A stretch of DNA of 64,000 bases. It comes from Alphaproteobacteria bacterium (lineage in GTDB: Bacteria > Pseudomonadota > Alphaproteobacteria > Micavibrionales > Micavibrionaceae). Within the stretch, counting starts at the first letter, position 1. Each line of letters opens with the position of its first letter. The stretch lies in the NCBI GenBank assembly GCA_028289285.1, contig JANQRF010000003.1:105020-169019 (forward strand), written 5' to 3'. Of the stretch, positions 1-8,977 are shown in pieces. The position numbers and the translations under genes are program-made. The notes under the pieces were generated by a model, which searched no databases, was not told the DNA's origin, and saw only the letters and a list, made by a program, of their open reading frames with translations.

Positions 1-2156
1 TTATCATCGCTGTGCTGGCGGAAACGGCGCAAACAGGTACACCGTTCGGCAAACGCTTTAATCACGTCTGGGCACCGATCCGGCTTGTGATCGGAATTGG
101 CGCGCTTATTCCGCTTGGATACGGGCTGAACAGTGCGCAGTGGGTGACGCTTTATGCCGCGAAGTTTGGATCAAGTTTTGCGTCTAATGGTTGGGCTATT
201 TATCACGAAACACTTAAGCAGGAATATCTGGGCAATCCTGAAAGCCTGGTCGGGACGCCGCAAATTCCCGAGTTTCAGCATCTGCCCGCTTTTATGATGC
301 TGGTTAAGACCTGCAAGATTGCTGAAGAAGAGAGAAGAGGTGTTGGCAGAACGATCGACCAAGGCAATGGCGGGATAGATGCCTATCTGGTTAAAAATAC
401 CGCAGAGGGTGGTGCAAATATAAAAATTAGCGATAAGAGCACCTGGAAAGACGCTGTCGAATTTTTTAACTATGGTGATATCCGCATTCGTTTTGGATCC
501 TACAATAATGAAACATATAAAGATTACCGCGGGCATGTTTTCCCCTATTGCGGAGACCTTGTTTTACAAACAACAAGCCATCCGGAAGGTGAACCAGGCT
601 CTGTCAGTATGCATGAGTTCTATTATCAGCTGATTAAAGATTTATGGACAGGCGATCATTTCGGAGACTATCCGCGGCAATTCGCAGAATATTATGCGCC
701 TAAGAAAGATCGCGCTACAGGGGCAAATCCACCATCTATTGATGATTCATTTAAAGAGCAGATATACACAAGCCTTCAAACAGAATTTGAAAATGCCATA
801 AATGAAGCTGTTGAGGCACAAACCGGATCTGAAAACTGGAAAAATAATATTGTTAGACTAGGTGGTGATGAGATCAATATTGCCGAATATGGCTGGGGCG
901 GCGGCGGTGTCTGGTACAACAAGGTTGCGCAGATTAACGGCGATCTTATGACATCTGTGCTGAATGTGCCGCGTCCGAAAGAATATCCGTTTACTTTGTC
1001 TGTGATTCTCGTTGAGAAAATGAAAGAGGATCAAAATCTCACTGAAGAAGATAAGTTTAAGCCATATCATTCGGATGGCCGGCCTGTGAACTTCCCATAT
1101 CTTGGAGATGAGAGAATCGCAGATGCGCTCAATCATGTTTATTTGTACTGGCATGAGACAGGCTACCGGAGTGATTCTCTTGCAGCGCATACAAATCTGA
1201 CAGGCAATGCCTTTATTGATGCGATTAACGCGATTTTAGGAACGCAAGGGCTGTTTGATATTTGTAAAAATACGCTAATTCATCCGCTGGCCCAGCTCTC
1301 CATGGTTGGAAAAGGGATCATGGAAGCTGCAATCCGCAACCTGGCTTCTTCTGTGACAGGCGGTATTTTGGCCTCTGCAGCTATCTTCCAGGAATATCAG
1401 GCCATTCCAGGCCTGTTAAAAGCAGCTTCAAGTTTTTACAGCGCTGTGGCGGGTGTCGGAATCATTATCGGCTTTGTGATGTTTTATATAGTCCCTTTCA
1501 TGCCGTTTTTATATTTCTTCTTTGCTGTCGGTGGCTGGGTGAAAGGTTTGTTTGAAGCGATGGTCGGCGTCCCGCTCTGGGCACTTGCGCATTTACGCAT
1601 TGATGGAGAAGGATTGCCGGGGGACGCAGCAGCAGCTGGATACTTCCTTGTCTTTGAGGTATTTGTCCGGCCCATTTTGATTATATTTGGCTTGCTTGCC
1701 TCGATTGCGATTTTCTCTGCGATGACCAAAGTTCTAAATGAGATTTTCTATCTGGTTGTGTCCAATATGTCCGGATTTGACGTTGCACAAACAACTTGTG
1801 GTCCGGATGGACAAAATTCAAATGCAAGCAGCCCCGAAGCCGGGAGTGCAGAATTTTTCCGCGGCCCGATTGATGAATTCTTTTTTACGATTATTTACAC
1901 CATCATTATTTATATGATGGGAATGTCGAGCTTTAAGCTGATCGACCTTATTCCAAATAATATTCTACGCTGGATGGGCCGCGGGGAAGCAAGCTTTGGT
2001 GATCAGGCTGGAGAGCCTGCAGAAGGCTTGATGCAGCGTATGTCCACAGGTGGTTATGCGATTAGTAACTCCTTGCAAGAGGCAGGCAGAGGCTTAAGTG
2101 GCGCCGCAGATGCAGCCGCTCAAGGGGTGAAAGCAGGAAGCCAGCAGCAGTCATAA
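1..2156 (+). CDS. DotA/TraY-family membrane protein, 5' end outside window
   Basis: The reading frame is open from base 3 to a double stop (TAATAA), with about 717 residues visible. The apparent GTG start at base 12 is internal: the paralogue downstream has about 200 more residues before the same AETAQTGTPFGKRF motif. DotA/TraY proteins are inner-membrane parts of type IVB (Dot/Icm, IncI-type) secretion systems. Visible features are the shared GTPFGKRF motif, a large polar domain, a GTQGLFDICKN motif, several membrane segments, and the conserved stretch FEAMVGVPLWALAHLRIDGE. The C terminus is polar and Gln/Ala-rich. It ends 14 bases before its paralogue and is probably co-transcribed with it. 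Family assignment is from recall of the DotA/TraY pattern; a role in secretion is inferred. Confidence 0.72.
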   Translation, partial: IIAVLAETAQTGTPFGKRFNHVWAPIRLVIGIGALIPLGYGLNSAQWVTLYAAKFGSSFASNGWAIYHETLKQEYLGNPESLVGTPQIPEFQHLPAFMMLVKTCKIAEEERRGVGRTIDQGNGGIDAYLVKNTAEGGANIKISDKSTWKDAVEFFNYGDIRIRFGSYNNETYKDYRGHVFPYCGDLVLQTTSHPEGEPGSVSMHEFYYQLIKDLWTGDHFGDYPRQFAEYYAPKKDRATGANPPSIDDSFKEQIYTSLQTEFENAINEAVEAQTGSENWKNNIVRLGGDEINIAEYGWGGGGVWYNKVAQINGDLMTSVLNVPRPKEYPFTLSVILVEKMKEDQNLTEEDKFKPYHSDGRPVNFPYLGDERIADALNHVYLYWHETGYRSDSLAAHTNLTGNAFIDAINAILGTQGLFDICKNTLIHPLAQLSMVGKGIMEAAIRNLASSVTGGILASAAIFQEYQAIPGLLKAASSFYSAVAGVGIIIGFVMFYIVPFMPFLYFFFAVGGWVKGLFEAMVGVPLWALAHLRIDGEGLPGDAAAAGYFLVFEVFVRPILIIFGLLASIAIFSAMTKVLNEIFYLVVSNMSGFDVAQTTCGPDGQNSNASSPEAGSAEFFRGPIDEFFFTIIYTIIIYMMGMSSFKLIDLIPNNILRWMGRGEASFGDQAGEPAEGLMQRMSTGGYAISNSLQEAGRGLSGAADAAAQGVKAGSQQQS

Positions 2157-2170
2157 TAAATGTATGAGCC

Positions 2171-4891
2171 ATGAACAAGACAGTTACGATTACAAAAGGA
2201 GATGTTGCACGGTATATGCTTTTACCAGGCATTTTGCCGCGTATTGCACGTCTTACACGTAGCGGGTTTTATAACCTGTCTTTTCTCATTGCCTCAGTCT
2301 TTAGCGCTTTACGTATTTTGCCTGCAGGCCATCCATATTTACGGCCAGATTCCTATGGCACATACGGCATTCGTCACGTGATTGCGCAGGCGGCAAACCA
2401 CATTGAGTTTAAAAAAGAGAATTGGGATAAAATTCTTGTCTTTTTCTCTATCATTGCCGGCATTGTTATTTTGTGTCTGCAGTTTTTACTCATTATCATA
2501 AGCGTTCTTATCCGCCCAGCGCAGGCGCAAGGTGCGGCTGCCATGCCGGCAGATTATGCCGGTTTTTTTGTCACTCAAAATCATGAAACAGATCTGATCT
2601 TTAAAACTCTAGACCGCGTTTTTGGTGTGCCGGATCTTTTTAACTCTGAGGTGATCGCAAACGGACCCACACCGATGAATCTTGCGCTTCAGGCTTTGTT
2701 TGAGTTTTACAGTATCGGACTTCTATTTATTGGCTTCTTCATCATCTTATATTTTGTCACAACAATTGTTGCTGAAACCGCCCAGACAGGGACACCCTTT
2801 GGCAAGCGGTTCAGCCATGCCTGGGCGCCGATCCGGCTTGTTCTTTTCTTTGCCCTTTTGATTCCAGTGACATCGGGTTTAAATGGCGGGCAAGTCCTGA
2901 CACTCTGGGCGGCCAAATACGGATCTGGCCTGGCCACCAATGGCTGGCTGACATTTGCAGAGGTGCTTTATGGCGCTAAATCAGATGCCGATATGGGCAA
3001 TGCAGAGACCAATGAAACACTAGCCGGATCTAAAGAACAGGTCATCGCCGAACCGAATCCGCCGGAGCTTGCCTATCTGCCGGCCTATATGTTGATCGCG
3101 CGGACTTGCCATTATGTTGAAAAATCTTATGGGCAGGAGATTGATGGCTATGTTTTACACGGGGCCGGTCATGAAAAGCTGGCAGGTGCTGATCTTCAAA
3201 GCATTTTAGAAGAGTCAAAAGGAGCCCGTGTTCTCATCCGTTTTGGGTATGAGGAAACGCTTGAAGGATCTCCCCATAAAGGAGGAATCGTTCCGGTATG
3301 CGGTGAGCTTTCGATGAATATCGGCAGTATTGCCGAACCCGGCGTTGCGTATATTCAAAATATATATGCCGAACTTATACAGGATATGTGGGTGAGTGGA
3401 AAATACGGTATCGATGAGCGTGCAGAGAAGATGAATATAAAACATTCTACTTTGGATGGAAGTGATTCCACAATTGATACAGGTGTTAATAACGAATATT
3501 TTTCAAAAGCCGCAAAAGAAATTTATGACGAAGTCAGTGCAGAAATTCCAAATGCTATCGAAAAACAAATGGAAAGCGGGGGATTAAAACCTGAAGATAA
3601 AATGAGCGAATATGGATGGGCAGGAGCAGCCATCTGGTATAATGAAATCGCCAAGCAAAACGGCGCTTTCACAGAGGCTATTCAAAGCGCGCCAACAGTT
3701 TTATCCATGCCAATTGTTATGGAGAGGACACGTCAGGCCAAAATGCTCAGCGATATGAATATCGATGTGAAAACCATGTATAATCCGGATGTGAGATCCA
3801 GCGATTCTGCAGATGAAGAAGATCCGGCAGACAATGCAAAAGCCTATATCATGAACAAGCCTTATGAAGCTTTTATAGAGTCAGGCTTTAGGTCGGATGA
3901 TCTTTCTTTTCAGACCAAAGCAACAGGGAATATGTTCATCGATACGGTTAATCTTTTATTTGGAACGCGCGGGTTATTTGATTTGTGTAAGAATGTGGAT
4001 ATTCACCCCCTGGCCCAAATGTCCTCTGTCGGAAAAACCCTGATTGAAAATGCGATCCGGTCTGTTGGTATTTCTATTTTTGCAGGGGCTGCCGGCGGGG
4101 CGATGGCGCTTATTCAGGAAGCACAAAAATTCTCTCCGGCTGCTTTTAGCTTTGCCAGCTTTTATTTTACGGTGGCCGGTGTGGGTGTCTTGATTGGCTT
4201 CCTATTGTTTTATGTATTGCCGTTCATGCCGTTCATCTATTTCTTTTTTGCCGTCGTTGACTGGGTGAAAGGCCTGTTCGAGGCGATGGTCGGTGTCCCG
4301 CTCTGGGCTTTGGCGCATTTGCGTATTGATGGGGAGGGTATGTCCGGGGAAGCGGCATCCGGCGGCTACTTCCTGATTTTTGAAATTTTCATCCGGCCGA
4401 TTTTAATCGTTGTAGGCCTGTTGGCCGCCATTACAATTTTCAGTGCCATGGTCAAGGTGATGAATGAGATTTTCTATCTGATGGTTGGAAATCTTGCCGG
4501 GCATGATCCGGAGACAACGGCATCGTGCTTTGAATCTCCTGCTGCCAGCGGTGAGAATAGCGGGCCGGGAAGTGATGCACCACCGTCTCCTGAGACAATG
4601 TTCCGCGGCCCGGTTGATGAATTTTTCTATACGGTGATGTATGCGATTATTGTGTACATGATCGGGATGTCGAGCTTCAAACTTATTGATATGATTCCGG
4701 ACAATATTCTGCGCTGGATGAATGCAGGTGTCTCTGGCTTTAGTGATAAGTCTGGTGATCCGGCCGAAGGTCTTTCCAAATACATTGCCGGTGGTGGCGC
4801 GCTTCTTGGCGGCCAATTAAAAGGCGGACTGGCCGGTGTAGGTGGTGGTATTCAACAAGCCTTAAGCGGTGGTGGCAGAGGCGGGGGATAA
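2171..4891 (+). CDS. DotA/TraY-family membrane protein, full-length paralogue
   Basis: The protein has 906 residues. A polar N terminus of about 85 residues is followed by a strong membrane segment near 88-112, another near 180-200, the GTPFGKRFSHAWAPIRL motif near 205, a polar, probably periplasmic domain to about 590, and a cluster of membrane segments to about 800. The cluster contains FEAMVGVPLWALAHLRIDGE, identical to the upstream paralogue. A DNILRWM motif precedes a Gly-rich tail. Conservation between the two copies is concentrated in the membrane core; the central domains differ. The ATG follows the upstream gene by 14 bases. No other type IV secretion gene is visible, so partners would have to lie to the left of the window. 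Its stop codon directly abuts that of mlaC. Confidence 0.75.
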   Translation: MNKTVTITKGDVARYMLLPGILPRIARLTRSGFYNLSFLIASVFSALRILPAGHPYLRPDSYGTYGIRHVIAQAANHIEFKKENWDKILVFFSIIAGIVILCLQFLLIIISVLIRPAQAQGAAAMPADYAGFFVTQNHETDLIFKTLDRVFGVPDLFNSEVIANGPTPMNLALQALFEFYSIGLLFIGFFIILYFVTTIVAETAQTGTPFGKRFSHAWAPIRLVLFFALLIPVTSGLNGGQVLTLWAAKYGSGLATNGWLTFAEVLYGAKSDADMGNAETNETLAGSKEQVIAEPNPPELAYLPAYMLIARTCHYVEKSYGQEIDGYVLHGAGHEKLAGADLQSILEESKGARVLIRFGYEETLEGSPHKGGIVPVCGELSMNIGSIAEPGVAYIQNIYAELIQDMWVSGKYGIDERAEKMNIKHSTLDGSDSTIDTGVNNEYFSKAAKEIYDEVSAEIPNAIEKQMESGGLKPEDKMSEYGWAGAAIWYNEIAKQNGAFTEAIQSAPTVLSMPIVMERTRQAKMLSDMNIDVKTMYNPDVRSSDSADEEDPADNAKAYIMNKPYEAFIESGFRSDDLSFQTKATGNMFIDTVNLLFGTRGLFDLCKNVDIHPLAQMSSVGKTLIENAIRSVGISIFAGAAGGAMALIQEAQKFSPAAFSFASFYFTVAGVGVLIGFLLFYVLPFMPFIYFFFAVVDWVKGLFEAMVGVPLWALAHLRIDGEGMSGEAASGGYFLIFEIFIRPILIVVGLLAAITIFSAMVKVMNEIFYLMVGNLAGHDPETTASCFESPAASGENSGPGSDAPPSPETMFRGPVDEFFYTVMYAIIVYMIGMSSFKLIDMIPDNILRWMNAGVSGFSDKSGDPAEGLSKYIAGGGALLGGQLKGGLAGVGGGIQQALSGGGRGGG

Positions 4892-5557
4892 TTAATTACC
4901 GCGCAGGTGGACGAGCAATGCCTGAATATCTCCGCCGCCGCGTTGGATCACACTTGAAAAGTCAGAGCGTTGTGTGAGCGACATGCTTACCCCTTCAATA
5001 ATCACATCAACGATTTTATAGCGGCCTTTTTTATACCGTACCCGCCAGTCGACCTGAATCTCCTGCCCGGCGTCCGGAACAATGTAGGAGGTGACAATTG
5101 TATCTTTGTCCCCGTCTCTGCGAAAAGAGCGCACGTCTAAATCTTGCCCCTGATATTCTTCAAACCGGGCGGAATAGACATCCACGACCATTTTTTCAAA
5201 CAGGCGCTGATATTCCTTTTGCTGGGCTGATGTCGCGCTGCGCCAGTAGCGGCCAAGCGCAAAGCGTCCAATGGTTTTCAGGTCAAAAGAGGTGCGCAGC
5301 AACTTTCTGAATTCAGCTTGCTTTTGCGCTTGGGAGAGCGAACCGTTGCCTAAAAAGCCGATCGCACGCTTGCCCATAGTATCGACGAATTTTTGCGCCC
5401 CCGTGCCAATCGGATTGGCGGCTGTCGATATTTCTGAAACCAGTTGGGGGGCTGCCCGTTGCTCTGAAATATTTATTGTATAAGCTTGCGCCGTACCAAG
5501 AGGTATAAAAAGCCCAAGGGCGCAAACCGGAATAAGAAATTTTCCTGTTTTGATCAT
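4892..5557 (-). CDS. mlaC: MlaC/Ttg2D periplasmic phospholipid-binding protein
   Basis: The 221-residue protein has a signal peptide ending near residue 25 (GTAQA|YT) and the typical MlaC fold region (TSFDLKTIGRFALGRYW, then RFEEYQGQDL and VDWRVRYKKGRYKIVDV). MlaC carries phospholipids between the outer-membrane MlaA complex and the inner-membrane MlaFEDB transporter. Its partner mlaA is upstream on the same strand, but a terminator hairpin lies between them, so mlaC probably uses a promoter in 5558-5628. mlaFED is not in the window. The gene is convergent with the DotA-like gene, with stop codons touching. Confidence 0.9.
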   Translation of the reverse strand: MIKTGKFLIPVCALGLFIPLGTAQAYTINISEQRAAPQLVSEISTAANPIGTGAQKFVDTMGKRAIGFLGNGSLSQAQKQAEFRKLLRTSFDLKTIGRFALGRYWRSATSAQQKEYQRLFEKMVVDVYSARFEEYQGQDLDVRSFRRDGDKDTIVTSYIVPDAGQEIQVDWRVRYKKGRYKIVDVIIEGVSMSLTQRSDFSSVIQRGGGDIQALLVHLRGN

Positions 5558-5628
5558 GGAAAAAGCCCTCTTTGTGATCGTAAGTCTTATGTAACTATAT
5601 AGAAGAAATATGGCCAGACAAGGGCTAA

Positions 5629-5661
5629 AAAAACAGCGCCTTGTAATAAAGGCGCTGTTTT
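5629..5661 (-). terminator. Rho-independent terminator after mlaA
   Basis: An 11-bp perfect stem (aacagcgcc with ggcgctgtt at its core, 10-base loop) is followed on the minus strand by a run of seven T. It sits just downstream of the mlaA stop and upstream of mlaC. Confidence 0.75.
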
Positions 5662-5679
5662 AAAAGAATAATTCAGCTA

Positions 5680-6444
5680 TCAGTCATAATCCGGAATAGC
5701 AGGTCCTGCGGAAATATCCGGGTTCTCATCACGGATCAGAGCGGCCCGTCTTTGAATATAGGCACTCCGTAGAGCTGCGTAATAATCAAAGGAATTCCGG
5801 CGCAGATCATCCAGAACATTGAGAAGCTCTTCACGCTGATCGACGATGCCTGCACCCAGGCGGCCATAATGCCATGCTTCCTGATCGGTATTGAACAGAT
5901 ACAGGCGCAGCGGATCAGCATAGGCATCGACAAGCATGCCGAAACTATCACGCGTTGTCGTCGGGCCGAGAATCGGGATCACGAAATACGGCCCGTTATC
6001 CACGCCCCAGACGGCCAGGGTTTGTCCGAAATCTTCAGGCTGGTATTCAATACCGCCGTCAGCTGCGAGATCTAAGATACCGCCAAAGCCGGCCAGTGTA
6101 TTGATCACCATCCGGGCGGTCGCATTGCCGACGCCTTCAAGATCACCCTGCAGTAATTCATTTCCAATAATGATCGGGCTTTTCAGGTTGCGCAGGAAGT
6201 TACGCAGTGCATAGCGGAAAGCTTTTGGTGTGGCTGCGCGGTATCCGCGGGCTACAGGTTCTAAGAGCACAGTATCAACGCCTTCATTGACATCCAGCAT
6301 CGCCCGGTTAAAGCCTTCATACGGGTCATGGACTTCGATGTCCCCTACATAAATAGGTTCTTTAGTTGTTGAACAGGCCGCAAGCGAAAGCGAAAAAACG
6401 GCGATCAAAACGATATGTGCGTGTTTTAAAGATGTTTTATTCAT
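5680..6444 (-). CDS. mlaA: MlaA/VacJ outer-membrane lipoprotein
   Basis: The 254-residue lipoprotein has lipobox LAAC with the lipidated Cys at residue 24. The VacJ core follows: HDPYEGFNRAML, LLEPVARGYRA, VRNFLRNLKSP-like (LRNFLRNLKSP), and FGQTLAVWGVDNGPYFVIP then LGPTTTRDSFG. MlaA removes misplaced phospholipid from the outer leaflet and passes it to MlaC. The C-terminal tail (about residues 225-254) is polar and not obviously conserved. It is separated from mlaC by a terminator, so the two are neighbours but may not share one full-length transcript. Confidence 0.92.
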   Translation of the reverse strand: MNKTSLKHAHIVLIAVFSLSLAACSTTKEPIYVGDIEVHDPYEGFNRAMLDVNEGVDTVLLEPVARGYRAATPKAFRYALRNFLRNLKSPIIIGNELLQGDLEGVGNATARMVINTLAGFGGILDLAADGGIEYQPEDFGQTLAVWGVDNGPYFVIPILGPTTTRDSFGMLVDAYADPLRLYLFNTDQEAWHYGRLGAGIVDQREELLNVLDDLRRNSFDYYAALRSAYIQRRAALIRDENPDISAGPAIPDYD

Positions 6445-6550
6445 TGTTGTATGTACGTCCCCAATATCACCCCAGATTAAAACCTAACCCGAATTGGTTT
6501 GTTTATCCTTAACGTCCTCTAAAATTTGAAATATTATACGCAGTGTTTTT

Positions 6551-6584
6551 TCATAAAAAAATAAGTTGATAAAAGCTCAACTTA
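6551..6584 (-). terminator. Probable terminator after lptG
   Basis: An 8-bp stem (taagttga with tcaactta, 7-base loop) is followed on the minus strand by a run of seven T. It lies about 70 bases past the lptG stop. The 207-base gap between mlaA and lptG holds nothing else that I can identify. Confidence 0.55.
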
Positions 6585-6651
6585 CATTCCATACCCGAAA
6601 TAACCATAGGTCAATTTGAAAATCAACGGGATAGGCCCCTTTGCACAGAAC

Positions 6652-7755
6652 TTATCCGTCCTCGAGTGACATAATTGCACCAATACCTAACATAAGGCAG
6701 ATCACCGGCGCGAACCAGGCGGCCAGAATCGGCGGTAACTGGCCCGAAGCGCCAAGCGCCTGAAGGAAACTCGACCCAAGAAATATGCAAAACCCGATCA
6801 CAACTCCAATAATAATCAACTGGCTGGTACCGCCGCTGCGTTGCGGTCGAAGCGCAACCGAGGCGGCCAGAAGAATCATGGCCATGAGTAAAAGCGGTTG
6901 GGCAAGAAGTGTTTGCTGATGGATTCGCACGGCGGTCGAATCAAAGCCGGTGGCATCTAAAACATCAATAAATCGTTGCAACCGCCAGAACGGAACGGTC
7001 TGCGGATCGGCAAAACTTTCTTCAATGTCCGGAATGGTGAGATCGGTTGCCAAAGATAAGAACGCATCGTTTTGAGCCGCCATGCCCGGAATATTTGTCA
7101 CCGCAGAGTCGAAATTCCACTGACCGTCTCCCAGATTTGCCTTTGGCGCGTCAATGCGGCGGAGAAATTTATCATTTTCAGTGAAGAAAAGCGCCATCGT
7201 GTTCTGCAAGGTCCAGTCCGGCATATCGACTTTTTCTGCATTCAAAATCACATAGCCGTCATCCGTTTCCTGACGCAGCCAGAGACCCTGCGCAGAGAAA
7301 CTAATAAGGTTTGGGCTTCTGTCCAGGTGCACTTTTTCAAGCGCATCAAAGCGGCTGAGCAAAAGTGCGCCAAACGGATTAATCACAGTGATCTGCAAAA
7401 CACCGATCAGGAGCGCAATCCCTGCAATAGGTCCTAAAAACTGCCAGGCGGACAGGCCGGCAGCGCGGAAAATCACAAGCTCGGAGCGGCGGGACAGCGA
7501 CCAGAAAGTGAGCAGGGCACTGAACAAAACGGCGAAGGGCAAAATAATCTGCCCAACTTCAGGGAGTTTTAAAAACCCCATCTGAATGACAAGGGAAAGC
7601 GGCACGTCATCGAATTTATTGGCGCGGCGGAACAGCTCAATCGTATCGAATAAATAGACAAGGCCGAGAAGCCCTAACAGCATCACGAGAAAACTTAACG
7701 CATAGCTACGGCTGATATAGCGGCTTAAGGTTGAAGGGAAAAAGCTTTTGGTCAT
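6652..7755 (-). CDS. lptG: LptG, LPS export permease
   Basis: The 367-residue protein has the LptF/LptG layout: membrane segments near residues 15-40, 55-85 and 100-125, a periplasmic beta-jellyroll-type domain of about 150 residues, then three C-terminal membrane segments. With LptF it forms the membrane part of the LptB2FG transporter that pulls LPS out of the inner membrane. The start overlaps the lptF stop in an ATGA arrangement. It is assigned as LptG because it is the second gene of the pair and begins LSRYISRSYALSFLVMLLGL; the LptF/LptG order is conventional. Confidence 0.88.
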   Translation of the reverse strand: MTKSFFPSTLSRYISRSYALSFLVMLLGLLGLVYLFDTIELFRRANKFDDVPLSLVIQMGFLKLPEVGQIILPFAVLFSALLTFWSLSRRSELVIFRAAGLSAWQFLGPIAGIALLIGVLQITVINPFGALLLSRFDALEKVHLDRSPNLISFSAQGLWLRQETDDGYVILNAEKVDMPDWTLQNTMALFFTENDKFLRRIDAPKANLGDGQWNFDSAVTNIPGMAAQNDAFLSLATDLTIPDIEESFADPQTVPFWRLQRFIDVLDATGFDSTAVRIHQQTLLAQPLLLMAMILLAASVALRPQRSGGTSQLIIIGVVIGFCIFLGSSFLQALGASGQLPPILAAWFAPVICLMLGIGAIMSLEDG

Positions 7756-8879
7756 GCGGCCCCCTCTTTTTGTTGATAGAGCAGCCTGTGGCGCAGGCGC
7801 TCTGCATAGGGGCTGAGGATAAACAAGCTGGCCGCAATCGGCAGAAGGATCAAAGCATAGAGGAGATAAATGCCAAGCGCATTTTGTGTCGCCAGATTAC
7901 TTGCGCCAAGGACAGCCGCCTGAACGCTGATGATTAAAGCCGTTGCTAAAATAATACGCTTTGATTGTCCTCTGCGATTCACCGGCCCGATCAAAAGACA
8001 ACATAAGGCAATGCATCCAAAACTGAGCGGCAGGAACGGAACGATCAAGCGCCGCTGCACTTCGGTGCGGAATATATCGAGGTTATCGACATCACGCTGG
8101 TTGGACATGTTCGGGTTTAAAAGCTGAATAATAGTGCGCTCTTCGGGTTCACGCCAGCGAACGCGCACGCCTTCGGGTTCGGGCAGATCCAGGGAATATT
8201 GCGTAAAATCAAGCCGGGTGAGCACGGCACTTTCCGGGTTAAAGCTCTGGCGCACACCGTCATAGACAATGACCTGCTGGCCTTCATCTGTTTCAACAAT
8301 GACGCCGCGCGCGGCCATAATTGTGATCGGGCGTTCGAGGGTTTCTCGGCTGTCATGGATAAGTAGTCCGATTAGCTCGCCGTCTTCATTACGGCTGCGG
8401 ACATAGACGGTGATATCATCGCCAAGCTCGTTAAACACGCCTTCGCGGAACAAGATAGTGGAATATTCGGCCTTGATAATCTGCCGCATATTTTGCATGA
8501 GCGAAAGCGAGACGGGCCCGAGCCACATGACAATATAAAACATGATTAGGGTAATCAGACCGGCAAGCATAAGGACCGGACGGCCAAGGCGCATTGGTGA
8601 CAGGCCTGCCGTGCGCATCACGGCCATTTCACTGTCTTGTGCCAGGCGGTTATAAATAAAGAGAACGGCAATGCCTAAAGCAAGCGGCAGGATCACTTCA
8701 AGAAAGCGCGGCAGAGCCAAAAAGGTCAAAATCCAAAATGATATGCCGGATGCCCCTGCATCAATCACCAGCTCTAAAAAACGCAAAGACTGGGTGAGCA
8801 GGATAATCGCAGCCAGCGTCAGGGCGACAAAGAGCGTTGCCCATCCAATTTGCCTGAAAATATATCTGTCCACAATCAT
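7752..8879 (-). CDS. lptF: LptF, LPS export permease
   Basis: The 375-residue permease opens MIVDRYIFRQIGWATL, the typical LptF N terminus. Three membrane segments follow, with the conserved stretch QDSEMAVMRTAGLSP, a central periplasmic domain, and three more segments near the C terminus. It partners LptG. It is first in a two-gene minus-strand unit and divergent from pepA, an arrangement common in proteobacteria. The 98-base gap to pepA must hold both promoters. Confidence 0.9.
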   Translation of the reverse strand: MIVDRYIFRQIGWATLFVALTLAAIILLTQSLRFLELVIDAGASGISFWILTFLALPRFLEVILPLALGIAVLFIYNRLAQDSEMAVMRTAGLSPMRLGRPVLMLAGLITLIMFYIVMWLGPVSLSLMQNMRQIIKAEYSTILFREGVFNELGDDITVYVRSRNEDGELIGLLIHDSRETLERPITIMAARGVIVETDEGQQVIVYDGVRQSFNPESAVLTRLDFTQYSLDLPEPEGVRVRWREPEERTIIQLLNPNMSNQRDVDNLDIFRTEVQRRLIVPFLPLSFGCIALCCLLIGPVNRRGQSKRIILATALIISVQAAVLGASNLATQNALGIYLLYALILLPIAASLFILSPYAERLRHRLLYQQKEGAA

Positions 8880-8977
8880 GCGTGCATGCCTTTAAAACCC
8901 CTCTGGTCGATGGGCTCTAAAGGCTTTATATAAGAAGAGACACAAAAAACCAAATCAAGAAGAGCCTAGAAAAAACC

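Noticed and set aside
12..2156. GTG at base 12 as the true start of the first DotA-like gene
   Set aside because: The frame is open upstream to the window edge and the paralogue has about 200 more residues before the aligned position.
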